NCBI RefSeq assembly: GCF_000010505.1
Contig: NC_010729.1
Span: forward strand, 1,288,501-1,352,500
Reading direction: 5' to 3'
DNA: 64,000 nt
DNA from: Porphyromonas gingivalis ATCC 33277
GTDB lineage: Bacteria > Bacteroidota > Bacteroidia > Bacteroidales > Porphyromonadaceae
Under the pieces are notes generated by a model. It was given only the letters and a program-made list of their open reading frames with translations, did not search any database and had not been told where the DNA came from. Below, piece by piece: positions 45,411 to 54,414 of the stretch. Position 1 is the first letter of the stretch; every line of letters starts with the position of its first letter. Made by a program: the position numbers and the translations under genes.

Positions 45411-45574
45411 ATCAAATCATTGAGACGTTAGGAACAGTATTTTCTTAAACTCTCTGCAAAGCTACGGAAATACGGCAAGCACCATATATTATTATGTCTA
45501 TTCATCAATTGATCAAACAGAGGGAGATTCTTACAGATATGATATAATGAGAAATTAGTCGGCTGATCTCTCGG

Positions 45575-45684
45575 AAACTGACGACTGATTCTTCAAAAAC
45601 TGACGACTGTTTTCTTAGAAACTGACGACTGTTTTCTTAGAAACTGACGACTGTTTTTCCGAAAACTGACGACCGTTTTTTATA
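45575..45684. repeat. Array 2: five 22-bp tandem units with an AAACTGACGAC core
   Basis: AAACTG starts at 45575, 45597, 45619, 45641 and 45663, exactly 22 bp apart. The conserved half is AAACTGACGACTG (last unit CGACCG), followed by a variable T-rich spacer of 9-10 bp (for example TTTTCTTAG). The last unit overlaps the likely promoter of the HU-related gene (TACCTTTG at 45682-45689). The array ends 96 bp before that gene's start codon. Confidence 0.88.
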
Positions 45685-45689
45685 CCTTT
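45682..45689 (+). promoter_or_regulatory. Putative -7 element for HU-related gene 2
   Basis: TACCTTTG is a perfect -7 match. The -33 region would fall inside the last 22-bp unit of array 2 (TTTTT at 45654-45658, no exact TTTG), so a protein bound to the array would be placed to control transcription. Confidence 0.5.
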
Positions 45690-45780
45690 GTCTTATCAAT
45701 CAGAAAAAATACACGACGGAGGCTAAAGCTCCCGACCTCTACACGGCACAAAACCAACTGCGGAGCAACCTTTTGAAACT

Positions 45781-46239
45781 ATGGCAAACAAACCTTTGGC
45801 TTATGTGCTATCAGAGCGCAAGGCAAATTTCGGAAAGCTGGCAGGCAAGACTGTCATTCAGGCACGCCCCACAGGGCGCAAGCGTGTGGACCACCGCAGT
45901 TTCTGCGACGAAGTAGGTCGGGCGACGACATTCACCGGCGCAGAGGTGGAGGCTGTGCTTCGCCTTGCTGCCGAAATTGCGAAACGGCATGTGGAAAATG
46001 GCGACATCGTTGAGTTCGGCGACATCGGCACGCTCACGCCCTCGTTCAAGAGCGTCCTTGTGGTGAAAGGTCAAGAGCGGTTCAATGCCAATGTACACAT
46101 CACCAAACCTATCGTTCGCCTCTCGCCCTCACGCAAGTACTTCACTCTCACGGGCGTAACCTACGAGCGCGTGGAAGCATCCGCAAAGAAAAAGAAGACA
46201 ACGAAGCCGTCAGGTGGCGACGGTACGGAAAATCCGTAG
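45781..46239 (+). CDS. HU-related histone-like DNA-binding protein 2 (HU_rel / HU-HIG type)
   Basis: A 152-residue paralogue of the protein encoded at 36180. Shared blocks are TGRKR-x-x-HRSFCDEVGRATTF, VENGDIVEFGDIGTLTPSFKS and VRLSPSRKYFTLTGVTYE. The tail is lysine-rich then glycine-rich (KKKKTTKPSGG). Unlike copy 1, its upstream region is intact: array 2 and a promoter match come first. HU-fold proteins bend and coat DNA; a specific affinity for the 22-bp units is my inference. Confidence 0.9.
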   Translation: MANKPLAYVLSERKANFGKLAGKTVIQARPTGRKRVDHRSFCDEVGRATTFTGAEVEAVLRLAAEIAKRHVENGDIVEFGDIGTLTPSFKSVLVVKGQERFNANVHITKPIVRLSPSRKYFTLTGVTYERVEASAKKKKTTKPSGGDGTENP

Positions 46240-46322
46240 GCTTCTCAAACTGAAAAGGCCGAGGTATTTACCCACGGTCTTTTCCGTATCTGCAACGTAT
46301 CCCAATTATGTACCTTAGCGGC

Positions 46323-47627
46323 ATGAAACAAATACCCTTGGCCGAGAGAATGCGTCCAAAAACGCTGGCCGACTATGTGGGGCAGCAGCATCTGATCGGA
46401 TCGGGGGCTGTGCTCCGGCAGATGATCGAGCAGGGACAGACGCCATCCATGATCCTGTGGGGGCCTCCCGGAGTAGGCAAGACTACGCTGGCCGAAATCA
46501 TTGCACATGAAGTGGATGCACCTTTCTATACATTGAGTGCGGTCAGCTCCGGTGTGAAGGAAGTGCGGGAAGTAATAGCCGACATCGAATCCAATCGTGG
46601 CAATCTGTTCGACAAAGGAGGACGCGCCATCCTCTTCATCGACGAGATACACCGTTTCAGCAAGAGTCAGCAGGATTCTCTTCTGGCAGCAGTAGAGCGG
46701 GGAATAGTGACGCTGATCGGTGCCACGACCGAAAATCCGAGTTTCGAAGTAATACGTCCGCTCCTATCGCGCTGTCAGGTCTATGTGCTCAAACCCCAAA
46801 GTGATGAGGATCTGCTGCTACTGGCACACAGAGCTATCGATCGGGACGAACTGCTGGCTGCCAAGCATCCTGTACTGGAGGAGACGGAAGCTCTGCTTCT
46901 CTATGCCGGAGGCGATGCGCGAAAGCTGCTGAACATCCTTGACCTTCTGGCCACAAGCGAAGTGGAAGACCGGCTCGTCATTACCAACGAAAAGATACGT
47001 CAGCGCTTGCAAGAAAACCCCGCTGCTTTCGACAAGGGAGGCGAACTCCACTATGATATAGCATCCGCCTTTATCAAAAGTATTCGGGGCAGTGATCCCG
47101 ACGCGGCTATTTACTGGCTGGCGCGCCTTATAGATGGTGGGGAGGAACCCTCATTCATCGCTCGCAGGCTGATCATATCGGCTTCGGAAGACATCGGCCT
47201 GGCTAATCCGAATGCCATGCTCATCGCCATGGCCTGTGCCGAGGCTTTAGACCGAATCGGCTGGCCTGAAGGCCGTATTCCATTGGCCGAGGCTACCATT
47301 TATTTGGCTACTTCGGAGAAGAGCAATTCAGCTTATTTGGCCATCGACTCCGCTCTCGAATATGTCCGTCAATCAGGTAATCTTCCCGTGCCCCTACACC
47401 TGCGTAATGCCCCTACCCGTCTGATGGCCGACCTTGACTATGGCAAGGGTTACAAATACTCGCATGATTTTCCGGAACACTTCGTCTCACAGCAATATCT
47501 GCCCGACAAAGCTGCTAACACCTCTTTCTGGACACCTCAAATGCACACAGTGCATGAAGCCAAGCTGGGAGAACGGATGAAGCGATGGTGGAAGAGGGAA
47601 AAATCCCAAAAGGATACAGCAGAATAA
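46323..47627 (+). CDS. rarA: Replication-associated recombination protein RarA (MgsA)
   Basis: A 434-residue AAA+ ATPase from [20 protein letters not shown] (an ATG 15 bp earlier is also in frame). Walker A is [13 protein letters not shown], Walker [16 protein letters not shown], and [11 protein letters not shown] is the sensor 1 region. The C-terminal oligomerisation part includes YPH-like [19 protein letters not shown]. It acts at stalled replication forks. Confidence 0.95.
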   Translation: MKQIPLAERMRPKTLADYVGQQHLIGSGAVLRQMIEQGQTPSMILWGPPGVGKTTLAEIIAHEVDAPFYTLSAVSSGVKEVREVIADIESNRGNLFDKGGRAILFIDEIHRFSKSQQDSLLAAVERGIVTLIGATTENPSFEVIRPLLSRCQVYVLKPQSDEDLLLLAHRAIDRDELLAAKHPVLEETEALLLYAGGDARKLLNILDLLATSEVEDRLVITNEKIRQRLQENPAAFDKGGELHYDIASAFIKSIRGSDPDAAIYWLARLIDGGEEPSFIARRLIISASEDIGLANPNAMLIAMACAEALDRIGWPEGRIPLAEATIYLATSEKSNSAYLAIDSALEYVRQSGNLPVPLHLRNAPTRLMADLDYGKGYKYSHDFPEHFVSQQYLPDKAANTSFWTPQMHTVHEAKLGERMKRWWKREKSQKDTAE

Positions 47628-47652
47628 TGACTCTTCATTCTGTACCGTCTCT

Positions 47653-48420
47653 ATGCCGACAGATATTTTCTCCTTCAAACGATTCGACATCGACCAGACA
47701 GGTTGTGCCATGCGCGTGGGTACCGACGGCGTCCTGCTGGGAGCATGGGCCGGAGAGGATCCAGCCGGAAGTATTCCGCAGCATTGCCTGGACATAGGTA
47801 CGGGCACAGGGCTGATTGCCTTAATGTTGGCACAGCGATTCCCACAGGCCCGGGTGCAGGGAATAGAAATAGATCCTATCGCTGCCGAATGTGCTCGCGC
47901 AAACGCCGCTGCCTCTCCTTTTTCCGATCGAATAGTGATCGCTTCGGGAGACATTTTGGATTCATCGCTCGAAAGCCTTATCGGAAATCAACGTTTCGAT
48001 CTGATCGTCTCGAATCCGCCTTTCTTCAAGTCTTCCCTGCATGCCCCCGACAGACAGCGCACCATGGCACGACATGAAGAAACCCTGCCGTTGGAAAAAC
48101 TGATATGCCGTGCCTCCGAATTACTCTCTCCACAAGGGCGATTGGCACTCATTACGCCCCGCGACCGGCTGAAGGATTTACGTCTGTATGCAGCTACCTA
48201 TCGTTTGGTTTCATCTCGCCTGACGGAAGTGCGTACCCTACCCCATAAAGAACCTAAACGCATCCTAAGCGAATGGCGACCTGCCGATACTGCTATCGAC
48301 CGATCGCCATTCACCGATACCCTCATCATACATCCTGCCACAGGCTACTATTCACCTGAGTACGTGCGCCTGACAGAGCCTTTCTATACGACTTCTTTCC
48401 GCATCCTCGCTGTAGGATAA
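47653..48420 (+). CDS. tRNA1(Val) adenine-37 N6-methyltransferase, YfiC family
   Basis: A 255-residue class I methyltransferase. MRVGTDGVLLGAWA, LDIGTGTGLIALMLAQRFP and the N6-adenine motif SNPPFF are in family order. It is 25 bp after rarA on the same strand, so likely co-transcribed. Its 3' end overlaps the convergent rpoN gene by 37 bp. Confidence 0.92.
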   Translation: MPTDIFSFKRFDIDQTGCAMRVGTDGVLLGAWAGEDPAGSIPQHCLDIGTGTGLIALMLAQRFPQARVQGIEIDPIAAECARANAAASPFSDRIVIASGDILDSSLESLIGNQRFDLIVSNPPFFKSSLHAPDRQRTMARHEETLPLEKLICRASELLSPQGRLALITPRDRLKDLRLYAATYRLVSSRLTEVRTLPHKEPKRILSEWRPADTAIDRSPFTDTLIIHPATGYYSPEYVRLTEPFYTTSFRILAVG

Positions 48421-49841
48421 CCGAGCTGCTCCCGATACTTGGCAACGGTACGACGAGCCAGTCGATAACCGTTTTCGGCCAAAACTTCAGCCAACTCGGT
48501 ATCATTCAGGGGAGATCTCTTATCCTCGGAGTCGATGGCTTCGGCAAGCACTCGTTTGACCTCACGTGTGGATACTTCCTCTCCCTTATCGTTGACAGTG
48601 CCATCACTGAAAAAGTGCTTCAGCGAGAAGATTCCGAAGTCGGTCTGTACATATTTGCTATTGCTCACCCGAGAGATCGTACTGACATCGTAACCCGTCG
48701 GATCAGCCACATCTTTCAGAATCATAGGCTTCAGATCGGCAAGTTCTCCACTTCGGAAGTAAGCATCCTGTAGCCGTACTATGGCCTCCATCGTCCGCTG
48801 TAGCGTTTCCCGACGCTGACGAAGGGCTTCGATGAACCATTGAGCTTGATCCACTTTCTGCTTGACGAAAAGAAGTGTTTGTTTGCGTTCGCGTGAGCGG
48901 TTTTTAGCAGAGCTTTGATAATCCTGCATCATCTCCTGATAGACCGGACTGACGCGCAAGGGCTGAATATCACGACCACGAGTAAGCGACACGACCAGAT
49001 CGTCCCCCATGCGCTCGACGATGAAATCGGGATGTACCCTGTTCATGGTTGCTTCGGCGTCATCTCCCCATCCGTTAGCGGGTTTGGGATTGAGCTGCAT
49101 GATCAGTTCGAAGGCCTCTTTCATTTCCGAATCGGAAAGGGATGCTCCCTCCTGCAACTGCTCGAACCGTTTGGAGACAAAGTCGTCATAATGGTTCGTA
49201 AGAATATGGAGGGCTGTCTGCCGAGCTGTCGTATCCGGCAATCGTTTCAATTGGAGTAGCAAACACTCTTTGAGGTCTCTGGCACAGATACCGGGGGGAT
49301 CGAGGCTTTGCACCAATCCTATCACTTCTTCTACTTCCTTTTTGTCCGCCTCGATACCGGCACGGAAAGCGAGATCGTCCAGAATCTCCTCCAAATCACG
49401 ATGCAGGTAGCCATCTTCTTCTATGTTACCAATGATATAAGGAGCAAGTTGTTGCTGTCGATCCGTCAGAGGCAGGAACTTCAACTGTTCGACCAAACGA
49501 TCGTTGAGCGAAGGTACAGCCGCAGAAAAAGGTATTTCTTCTCGTCGGCTGTTACGATCCTGTATTTCACGCAATTTGTATTCAGGAATATCTTCCTCGG
49601 TACGGTAATCACCCAATGAGAGGTCGGAGGTGTCGTCCCCCATAAGATTGTCTTCGGTTCCATCCGCACTACCGGCCACCTCCTCATCGTACGCTCCTTC
49701 TTCCAAAGCAGGGTTGGCCTCCAGTTCTTTCTGTATCCTCTCTTCTAACTCAATGGCCGGAAGCTCCAAGAGTTTGATTTGCTGGATCTGTTGTACAGAG
49801 AGATTTTGTTGCTGCCTTTGAGCAAGGGTTTGCTTCAACAT
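48384..49841 (-). CDS. rpoN: RNA polymerase sigma-54 factor
   Basis: A 485-residue RpoN. Region I starts [20 protein letters not shown] (glutamine-rich activator-interacting region), then an acidic region II, the core-binding region, and the C-terminal RpoN box in RLARRTVAKYREQLGYPTA. It is the alternative sigma factor that needs an ATP-driven activator. It overlaps the upstream murF by 7 bp, so both may be expressed from one transcript, and converges on yfiC with a 37-bp tail overlap. Confidence 0.96.
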   Translation of the reverse strand: MLKQTLAQRQQQNLSVQQIQQIKLLELPAIELEERIQKELEANPALEEGAYDEEVAGSADGTEDNLMGDDTSDLSLGDYRTEEDIPEYKLREIQDRNSRREEIPFSAAVPSLNDRLVEQLKFLPLTDRQQQLAPYIIGNIEEDGYLHRDLEEILDDLAFRAGIEADKKEVEEVIGLVQSLDPPGICARDLKECLLLQLKRLPDTTARQTALHILTNHYDDFVSKRFEQLQEGASLSDSEMKEAFELIMQLNPKPANGWGDDAEATMNRVHPDFIVERMGDDLVVSLTRGRDIQPLRVSPVYQEMMQDYQSSAKNRSRERKQTLLFVKQKVDQAQWFIEALRQRRETLQRTMEAIVRLQDAYFRSGELADLKPMILKDVADPTGYDVSTISRVSNSKYVQTDFGIFSLKHFFSDGTVNDKGEEVSTREVKRVLAEAIDSEDKRSPLNDTELAEVLAENGYRLARRTVAKYREQLGYPTARMRKEVV

Positions 49842-51139
49842 AAAGGAATTATCTTTTCGAGGTGGATGCCGTGCGATCCTTTGAGCAAGATGAGGGAATC
49901 GTGAATGGAATGAGCTTTCAAATACTCTTCGAGCACAGCATTGTCAGCAAATCCCGTTGCACCACCGGGAAAGCTGTCTGCCAAAGCCGTGAGGCAAGGC
50001 CCGCATAGCAATATTTGCCGGTAGCGGCCGGTATTTATACGTTCCAGAAGAGCCATATGCTCACGCTTGCTCTCCGCGCCCAGTTCGTTCATGTCGCCGA
50101 GGATAAGCACAAGAGGCTTATCGGTATGCAGGGAATCGAAATTGTCGAGTGCAGCGCGCATGCTCACCGGATTGGCATTATAGGCATCTACAATCAGGGA
50201 ATTGCCTCGCTCCGTCTCGATCCATTGCGACCGATTATTACTCGGTTTGTAAGTAGCAAGAGCCGATACGATGGCTTCATCGGGGACATCGAAAAAGCGT
50301 CCTGCCGTTATGGCAGCCAAAGCGTTCGGCAGATTGTAATCGCCCACAAGATTGGTACAAACCTGCTGTTCGTTCGATGAGTCGAATAAATCGAGACAAA
50401 GATAAGGTGTGTTGTTTGCAACTATTAGTCCTCGAACCGTGGCATCTGCCGAGGTACCGTAAGAGACCGATTGCAGCCCCTGCGACATATCGATGAGGGT
50501 ATCATCATCGAAATTCAGAAAGAGGATACCCCCCTCTGCTCGAATGAAATCATAAAGCTCCTCCTTGGTACGCCTTACCCCTTCCAGAGAGCCGAAGCCC
50601 TGTAAATGTGCCCGGCCGATATTGGTAATCAGTCCAAAGTTAGGACGAGCAATACGTGTCAGCTCGGCGATGTCTCCAGGCTTATTGGCTCCCATCTCGA
50701 TAATAGCTATCCGGTGTTCGGCTTTGAGCCTCAACAAAGTCAAAGGCACTCCTATATGGTTATTGAGATTGCCCTCCGTATAGAGTACAGGATAAGTAGT
50801 GGAAAGGACAGCAGCCATTAGCTCTTTTGTCGTGGTTTTGCCATTCGTCCCCGTGATACCTATAACCGGTGTGCCGAGACTCTTGCGATGAAAAGCAGCC
50901 AGCTGCTGGAGAGCTGTCAGCACATCATCCACAAGGAGATAGCGTTCGTCACGAACGACTGAAGGATCGTCCACCACAGCCAAGGCGCATCCTTTCTCCA
51001 AGGCAGAGGAGGCAAACCGATTGCCATCGAACAGCTCGCCCTTGAGAGCGAAGAAAATACTGTCGGGAGGTGTTTGGCGGCTGTCGGTAGTCACCATAGG
51101 ATGAGCCAGATAGGCTGCATATAATTGTTCGATTGTCAT
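49835..51139 (-). CDS. murF: UDP-MurNAc-tripeptide--D-Ala-D-Ala ligase
   Basis: A 434-residue MurF starting [14 protein letters not shown]. The P-loop is [17 protein letters not shown], followed by [14 protein letters not shown] and [13 protein letters not shown], then [18 protein letters not shown], all as in active MurF. An upstream in-frame extension to 51244 lacks similarity and is rejected. It adds D-Ala-D-Ala to the peptidoglycan precursor. It is distinct from the MurF-like half of the fusion at 37945. Confidence 0.95.
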
Positions 51140-51272
51140 TTCGACTGCAAATTTGAATTTGTCTTGAGTAGCGTAGGCTGCTACTCCCGCTTGATCTGTC
51201 CGAACAAATGTACAGCAATTCTTGGTTGCATCCCATACGAACAATGTTTGCTACAGAGTGAATACAAGTGCG

Positions 51273-51306
51273 ATTGTTGTATATACATATATTTACCGTT
51301 ACTTTG
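51273..51306 (+). promoter_or_regulatory. Putative panD promoter
   Basis: ATTGTTG (51273-51279) and TTACTTTG (51299-51306) are about 20 bp apart, close to the Bacteroidetes promoter pattern, though the -7 element has TT in place of TA. The panD start is 35 bp downstream. Confidence 0.5.
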
Positions 51307-51340
51307 CAATCGTAAAAAATATAGAGCATTGGAAAACAAT

Positions 51341-51697
51341 ATGTACGTCGAAGTATTAAAATCCAAAATACACCGCGTAACCATTACGGAGGCCAACCTC
51401 AACTATGTGGGTAGCATCACCATCGATGAAGATCTGATGGATGCTGCCAACATCATCGCCGGAGAGAAAGTCCAAATCGTGGACAACAACAACGGAGCAC
51501 GCTTGGAGACCTATACCATACCGGGCAAAAGAGGTTCGGGGGTAATCTGTCTCAATGGAGCAGCTGCCCGCATCGTTCATCCGGGCGACATCATCATCAT
51601 CATGGCATATGCCTGGATGCCGATGGAGGAAGCCAAGGTGTTCAAGCCTGCTGTAGTATTTCCCGATACTGCAACGAACAAGATAATCCTGAAGTAA
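51341..51697 (+). CDS. panD: Aspartate 1-decarboxylase
   Basis: A 118-residue PanD. The self-cleavage site that makes the pyruvoyl cofactor is intact at Gly24-Ser25 ([10 protein letters not shown]), and [23 protein letters not shown] is the conserved core. It makes beta-alanine for pantothenate and CoA, fitting the heavy CoA use in this organism's fermentation. The ATG at 51341 gives the family length; the longer upstream frame is rejected. A perfect 8-bp stem (51713-51720 with 51747-51754) follows the stop without a T-run. Confidence 0.95.
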
Positions 51698-51773
51698 TCA
51701 CAGCAATATAATCTCTCCTCCTCCCCGACCATGAATCGGATCGCGAGAGGAGAGACGCAAGCTATCATTTCCT

Positions 51774-53111
51774 ATGTTTGAAAATCTGAGCGAACGGCTC
51801 GACCGTTCTTTTAAACTCCTCAAAGGTGAGGGGAGAATTACCGAGATCAATGTAGCCGAAACTCTCAAAGATGTACGTCGTGCTCTTTTGGATGCCGACG
51901 TGAACTATGTCGTTGCCAAGCAGTTTACGGACTTGGTGAAGGAAAAAGCCATTGGCCAAAACGTGCTGACCTCCGTCCGTCCGGGCGAACTGATGGTGAA
52001 GATTGTTCATGACGAATTGGCTGCTCTGATGGGCGGACATTCTGTGGATATTAATCTCAAAGGCAGTCCGGCAGTAATCCTGATGTCCGGATTGCAAGGT
52101 TCGGGTAAGACCACCTTCTCCGGCAAACTGGCCAATATGCTCAAGTCCAAGCAGGGCAAACGACCTCTGCTCGTTGCCTGCGACGTGTATCGCCCTGCGG
52201 CTATCCAGCAGCTGATGATCCTCGGCGAACAGCTCGGGGTACCCGTCTACAGCGAACCGGACAGCAAAAAGCCGGTCGAGATAGCCCGACACGCCATAGC
52301 CGAAGCCAAGACCAAGGGGAACGACGTTGTCATCATCGACACCGCGGGTCGTTTGGCCATCGACGAAGAAATGATGCGCGAGATAGAGGCCATCAAGGCT
52401 GCCATTCAGCCGAACGAAGTCCTTTTCGTGGTGGACTCGATGACCGGTCAGGACGCCGTAAATACAGCCAAGGAGTTCAATACACGCTTGGATTTCGACG
52501 GTGTTGTCCTTACCAAGCTCGATGGAGACACCCGGGGCGGTGCCGCCCTCTCGATCCGTTCGATCGTAAACAAGCCCATCAAGTTCGTCGGTACGGGAGA
52601 GAAGATGGAAGCAATCGATGCTTTTCACCCCGAACGTATGGCCGACCGTATCCTTGGCATGGGGGACATCGTATCGCTTGTGGAGCGTGCTCAGGAGCAA
52701 TACGACGAACGGGAAGCTCGCAAACTGGAGGAGAAAATAGCCAAGAATCAGTTTGACTTCAATGACTTCCTTGCCCAGATACATCAGATCAAAAAGATGG
52801 GTAACCTCAAAGAGCTTGCATCCATGATCCCGGGAGTGGGAAAGGCTATCAAGGATATCGACATAGATGATGATGCCTTCAAGAGCATCGAGGCTATCAT
52901 ATATTCCATGACGCCCCATGAGCGCACCCATCCCTCTATCCTCAACGGACAGCGTCGCAAGCGAATAGCAATGGGTAGCGGCACTTCCATACAAGATGTC
53001 AATAAGTTGATCACGCAGTTCGACCAGACGCGTAAGATGATGAAGACCATACAGGGATTCAAAGGCGGCAAAATGCCGAAGATGCCGCGCATGCCGAAGA
53101 TGAAGAGATGA
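51774..53111 (+). CDS. ffh: Signal recognition particle protein Ffh
   Basis: A 445-residue SRP54. The N domain (FENLSERLDRSFKLLKG) leads into the G domain with GLQGSGKTTFSGKLA (P-loop), DVYRPAAIQQL, VIIDTAGRLAIDEEM and TKLDGDTRGGAALSI. The methionine-rich M domain ends in a repeated basic tail (MPKMPRMPKMKR). It brings nascent membrane proteins to FtsY. On its opposite strand lies a 684-codon open frame that I treat as a shadow. Confidence 0.97.
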   Translation: MFENLSERLDRSFKLLKGEGRITEINVAETLKDVRRALLDADVNYVVAKQFTDLVKEKAIGQNVLTSVRPGELMVKIVHDELAALMGGHSVDINLKGSPAVILMSGLQGSGKTTFSGKLANMLKSKQGKRPLLVACDVYRPAAIQQLMILGEQLGVPVYSEPDSKKPVEIARHAIAEAKTKGNDVVIIDTAGRLAIDEEMMREIEAIKAAIQPNEVLFVVDSMTGQDAVNTAKEFNTRLDFDGVVLTKLDGDTRGGAALSIRSIVNKPIKFVGTGEKMEAIDAFHPERMADRILGMGDIVSLVERAQEQYDEREARKLEEKIAKNQFDFNDFLAQIHQIKKMGNLKELASMIPGVGKAIKDIDIDDDAFKSIEAIIYSMTPHERTHPSILNGQRRKRIAMGSGTSIQDVNKLITQFDQTRKMMKTIQGFKGGKMPKMPRMPKMKR

Positions 53112-53231
53112 AAAAGATACCGGCCACAAAGAGTTCTTCGGACAGCCGGAGTGAGTGCAAGGTGAGCGTGTATCGGCACTGCTGACGGAAGAGCGAAGAA
53201 CAATGTTGAGATCAAAGCGGTTGTCTAATAT

Positions 53232-54122
53232 ATGGAAACGACATACAAACTTCTCGACGGGAAAAAGATTTCCGGCGAAATAAAACAAGAGATTGCAGCC
53301 AAAGTAAACGAGCTGCTGGAGAAAGGTGGTCGCCGTCCGCATTTGGCGGGCGTGCTCGTAGGTCATGATGGCGGTAGCGAGACCTATATGGCCAGCAAGG
53401 TAAAAGCTTGCGAAGAGGTGGGCTTCACCTCCTCGCTCATTCGCTACGAAGACGATGTGACGGAGGAGGAATTGCTGGCCTGCGTGCATCGCCTGAATCA
53501 GGATCCGACGGTAGATGGCTTCATCGTACAGCTCCCCCTCCCGAAGCATATCGACGAGCAGAAAATCATCGAAGCAGTAGACCCGCGCAAGGATGTGGAC
53601 GGATTTCATCCCATCAACGTAGGCCGTCTGAGCATCGGTTTGCCCGGTTTCGTCTCGGCCACACCGAAGGGAATAGTGGAACTGCTTCGTCGCTACAATA
53701 TCCCTACCAGAGGCAAGCATTGCGTAGTATTGGGACGCAGCAATATCGTAGGCAAGCCTGTATCGCAGCTTCTGCTCCAAAAGGGAGAGCCGGGCGACTG
53801 CACCATCACTATCTGCCATAGCCGTACCCCTAACATCAAAGAGGTATGTCTGACGGCCGACATTATTATTGCAGCTTTGGGGCAGCCCGAATTCCTGACA
53901 GCCGATATGGTAAAGCCCGGAGCTGTGGTAGTGGACGTAGGTACCACGCTCGTACCGGACTCGACACGCAAAAGCGGTTTCCGTCTGACGGGCGACGTCA
54001 AATTCGATGAAGTGGCCCCCAAGTGCTCGTACATCACTCCCGTACCGGGTGGAGTAGGTCCGATGACCATCGTATCGCTCATGTCCAATACCCTTCTGGC
54101 AAGTAAAGGATTGTACCGGTAA
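53232..54122 (+). CDS. folD: Methylene-THF dehydrogenase / cyclohydrolase
   Basis: A 296-residue FolD. Signatures are [21 protein letters not shown] with the catalytic lysine, [14 protein letters not shown] and [18 protein letters not shown]. It interconverts one-carbon folate forms in the cytoplasm. It follows ffh by 120 bp on the same strand, and a terminator stands 16 bp after its stop. Confidence 0.96.
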   Translation: METTYKLLDGKKISGEIKQEIAAKVNELLEKGGRRPHLAGVLVGHDGGSETYMASKVKACEEVGFTSSLIRYEDDVTEEELLACVHRLNQDPTVDGFIVQLPLPKHIDEQKIIEAVDPRKDVDGFHPINVGRLSIGLPGFVSATPKGIVELLRRYNIPTRGKHCVVLGRSNIVGKPVSQLLLQKGEPGDCTITICHSRTPNIKEVCLTADIIIAALGQPEFLTADMVKPGAVVVDVGTTLVPDSTRKSGFRLTGDVKFDEVAPKCSYITPVPGGVGPMTIVSLMSNTLLASKGLYR

Positions 54123-54137
54123 ACCCTCCTTCCCTTA

Positions 54138-54210
54138 TTTGCCAACGACCTTATCGAAGAGGCCCGTCATCAATATCGGTTCGTCCGGTATGATGATCGG
54201 CCTCTTTTCT
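54138..54210 (+). terminator. Intrinsic terminator after folD
   Basis: GAGGCC (54140-54145) with CGTCATCA pairs with TGATGA and GGCCTC (54200-54205) around a long loop; TTTTCTT follows. Confidence 0.75.
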
Positions 54211-54220
54211 TATTGACAGT

Positions 54221-54334
54221 GTGTCATCATGCGCAAATTGCTGCGTTGCTTGCGGCATTCGTTTCTTAGCGCCTTGTACTTTACGTATTCTTACCCACCT
54301 AAAATGGGGTATGCCAAAACCGAATTTTGACACA
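54221..54334. repeat. Possible small dispersed repeat (MITE-like)
   Basis: A 114-bp segment bounded by TGTGTCA (54221-54227) and its inverted copy TGACACA (54328-54334). The minus strand is open across it and reads a peptide with FGFGIPHFRWVRIRKVQGAK, which I recall seeing in several short P. gingivalis ORF annotations. That suggests a repeated non-gene element. Weak evidence: inverted ends are only 7 bp and no target duplication is clear. Confidence 0.35.
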
Positions 54335-54414
54335 GCCCCTTCCTGCCGATACTTTCAAGAATCGCTTCGTATCCTTTCCCGTTAGGAGGTAAAGGCGTAC
54401 TTTCGCAGCACGCT

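Noticed and set aside
51765-53819. A 684-codon open frame on the minus strand opposite ffh and folD
   Set aside because: It lies fully antisense to two highly conserved genes, its product has no domain pattern and is rich in residues expected from the opposite reading (His, Leu, Arg, Ser), and it spans the ffh-folD gap only by chance openness.
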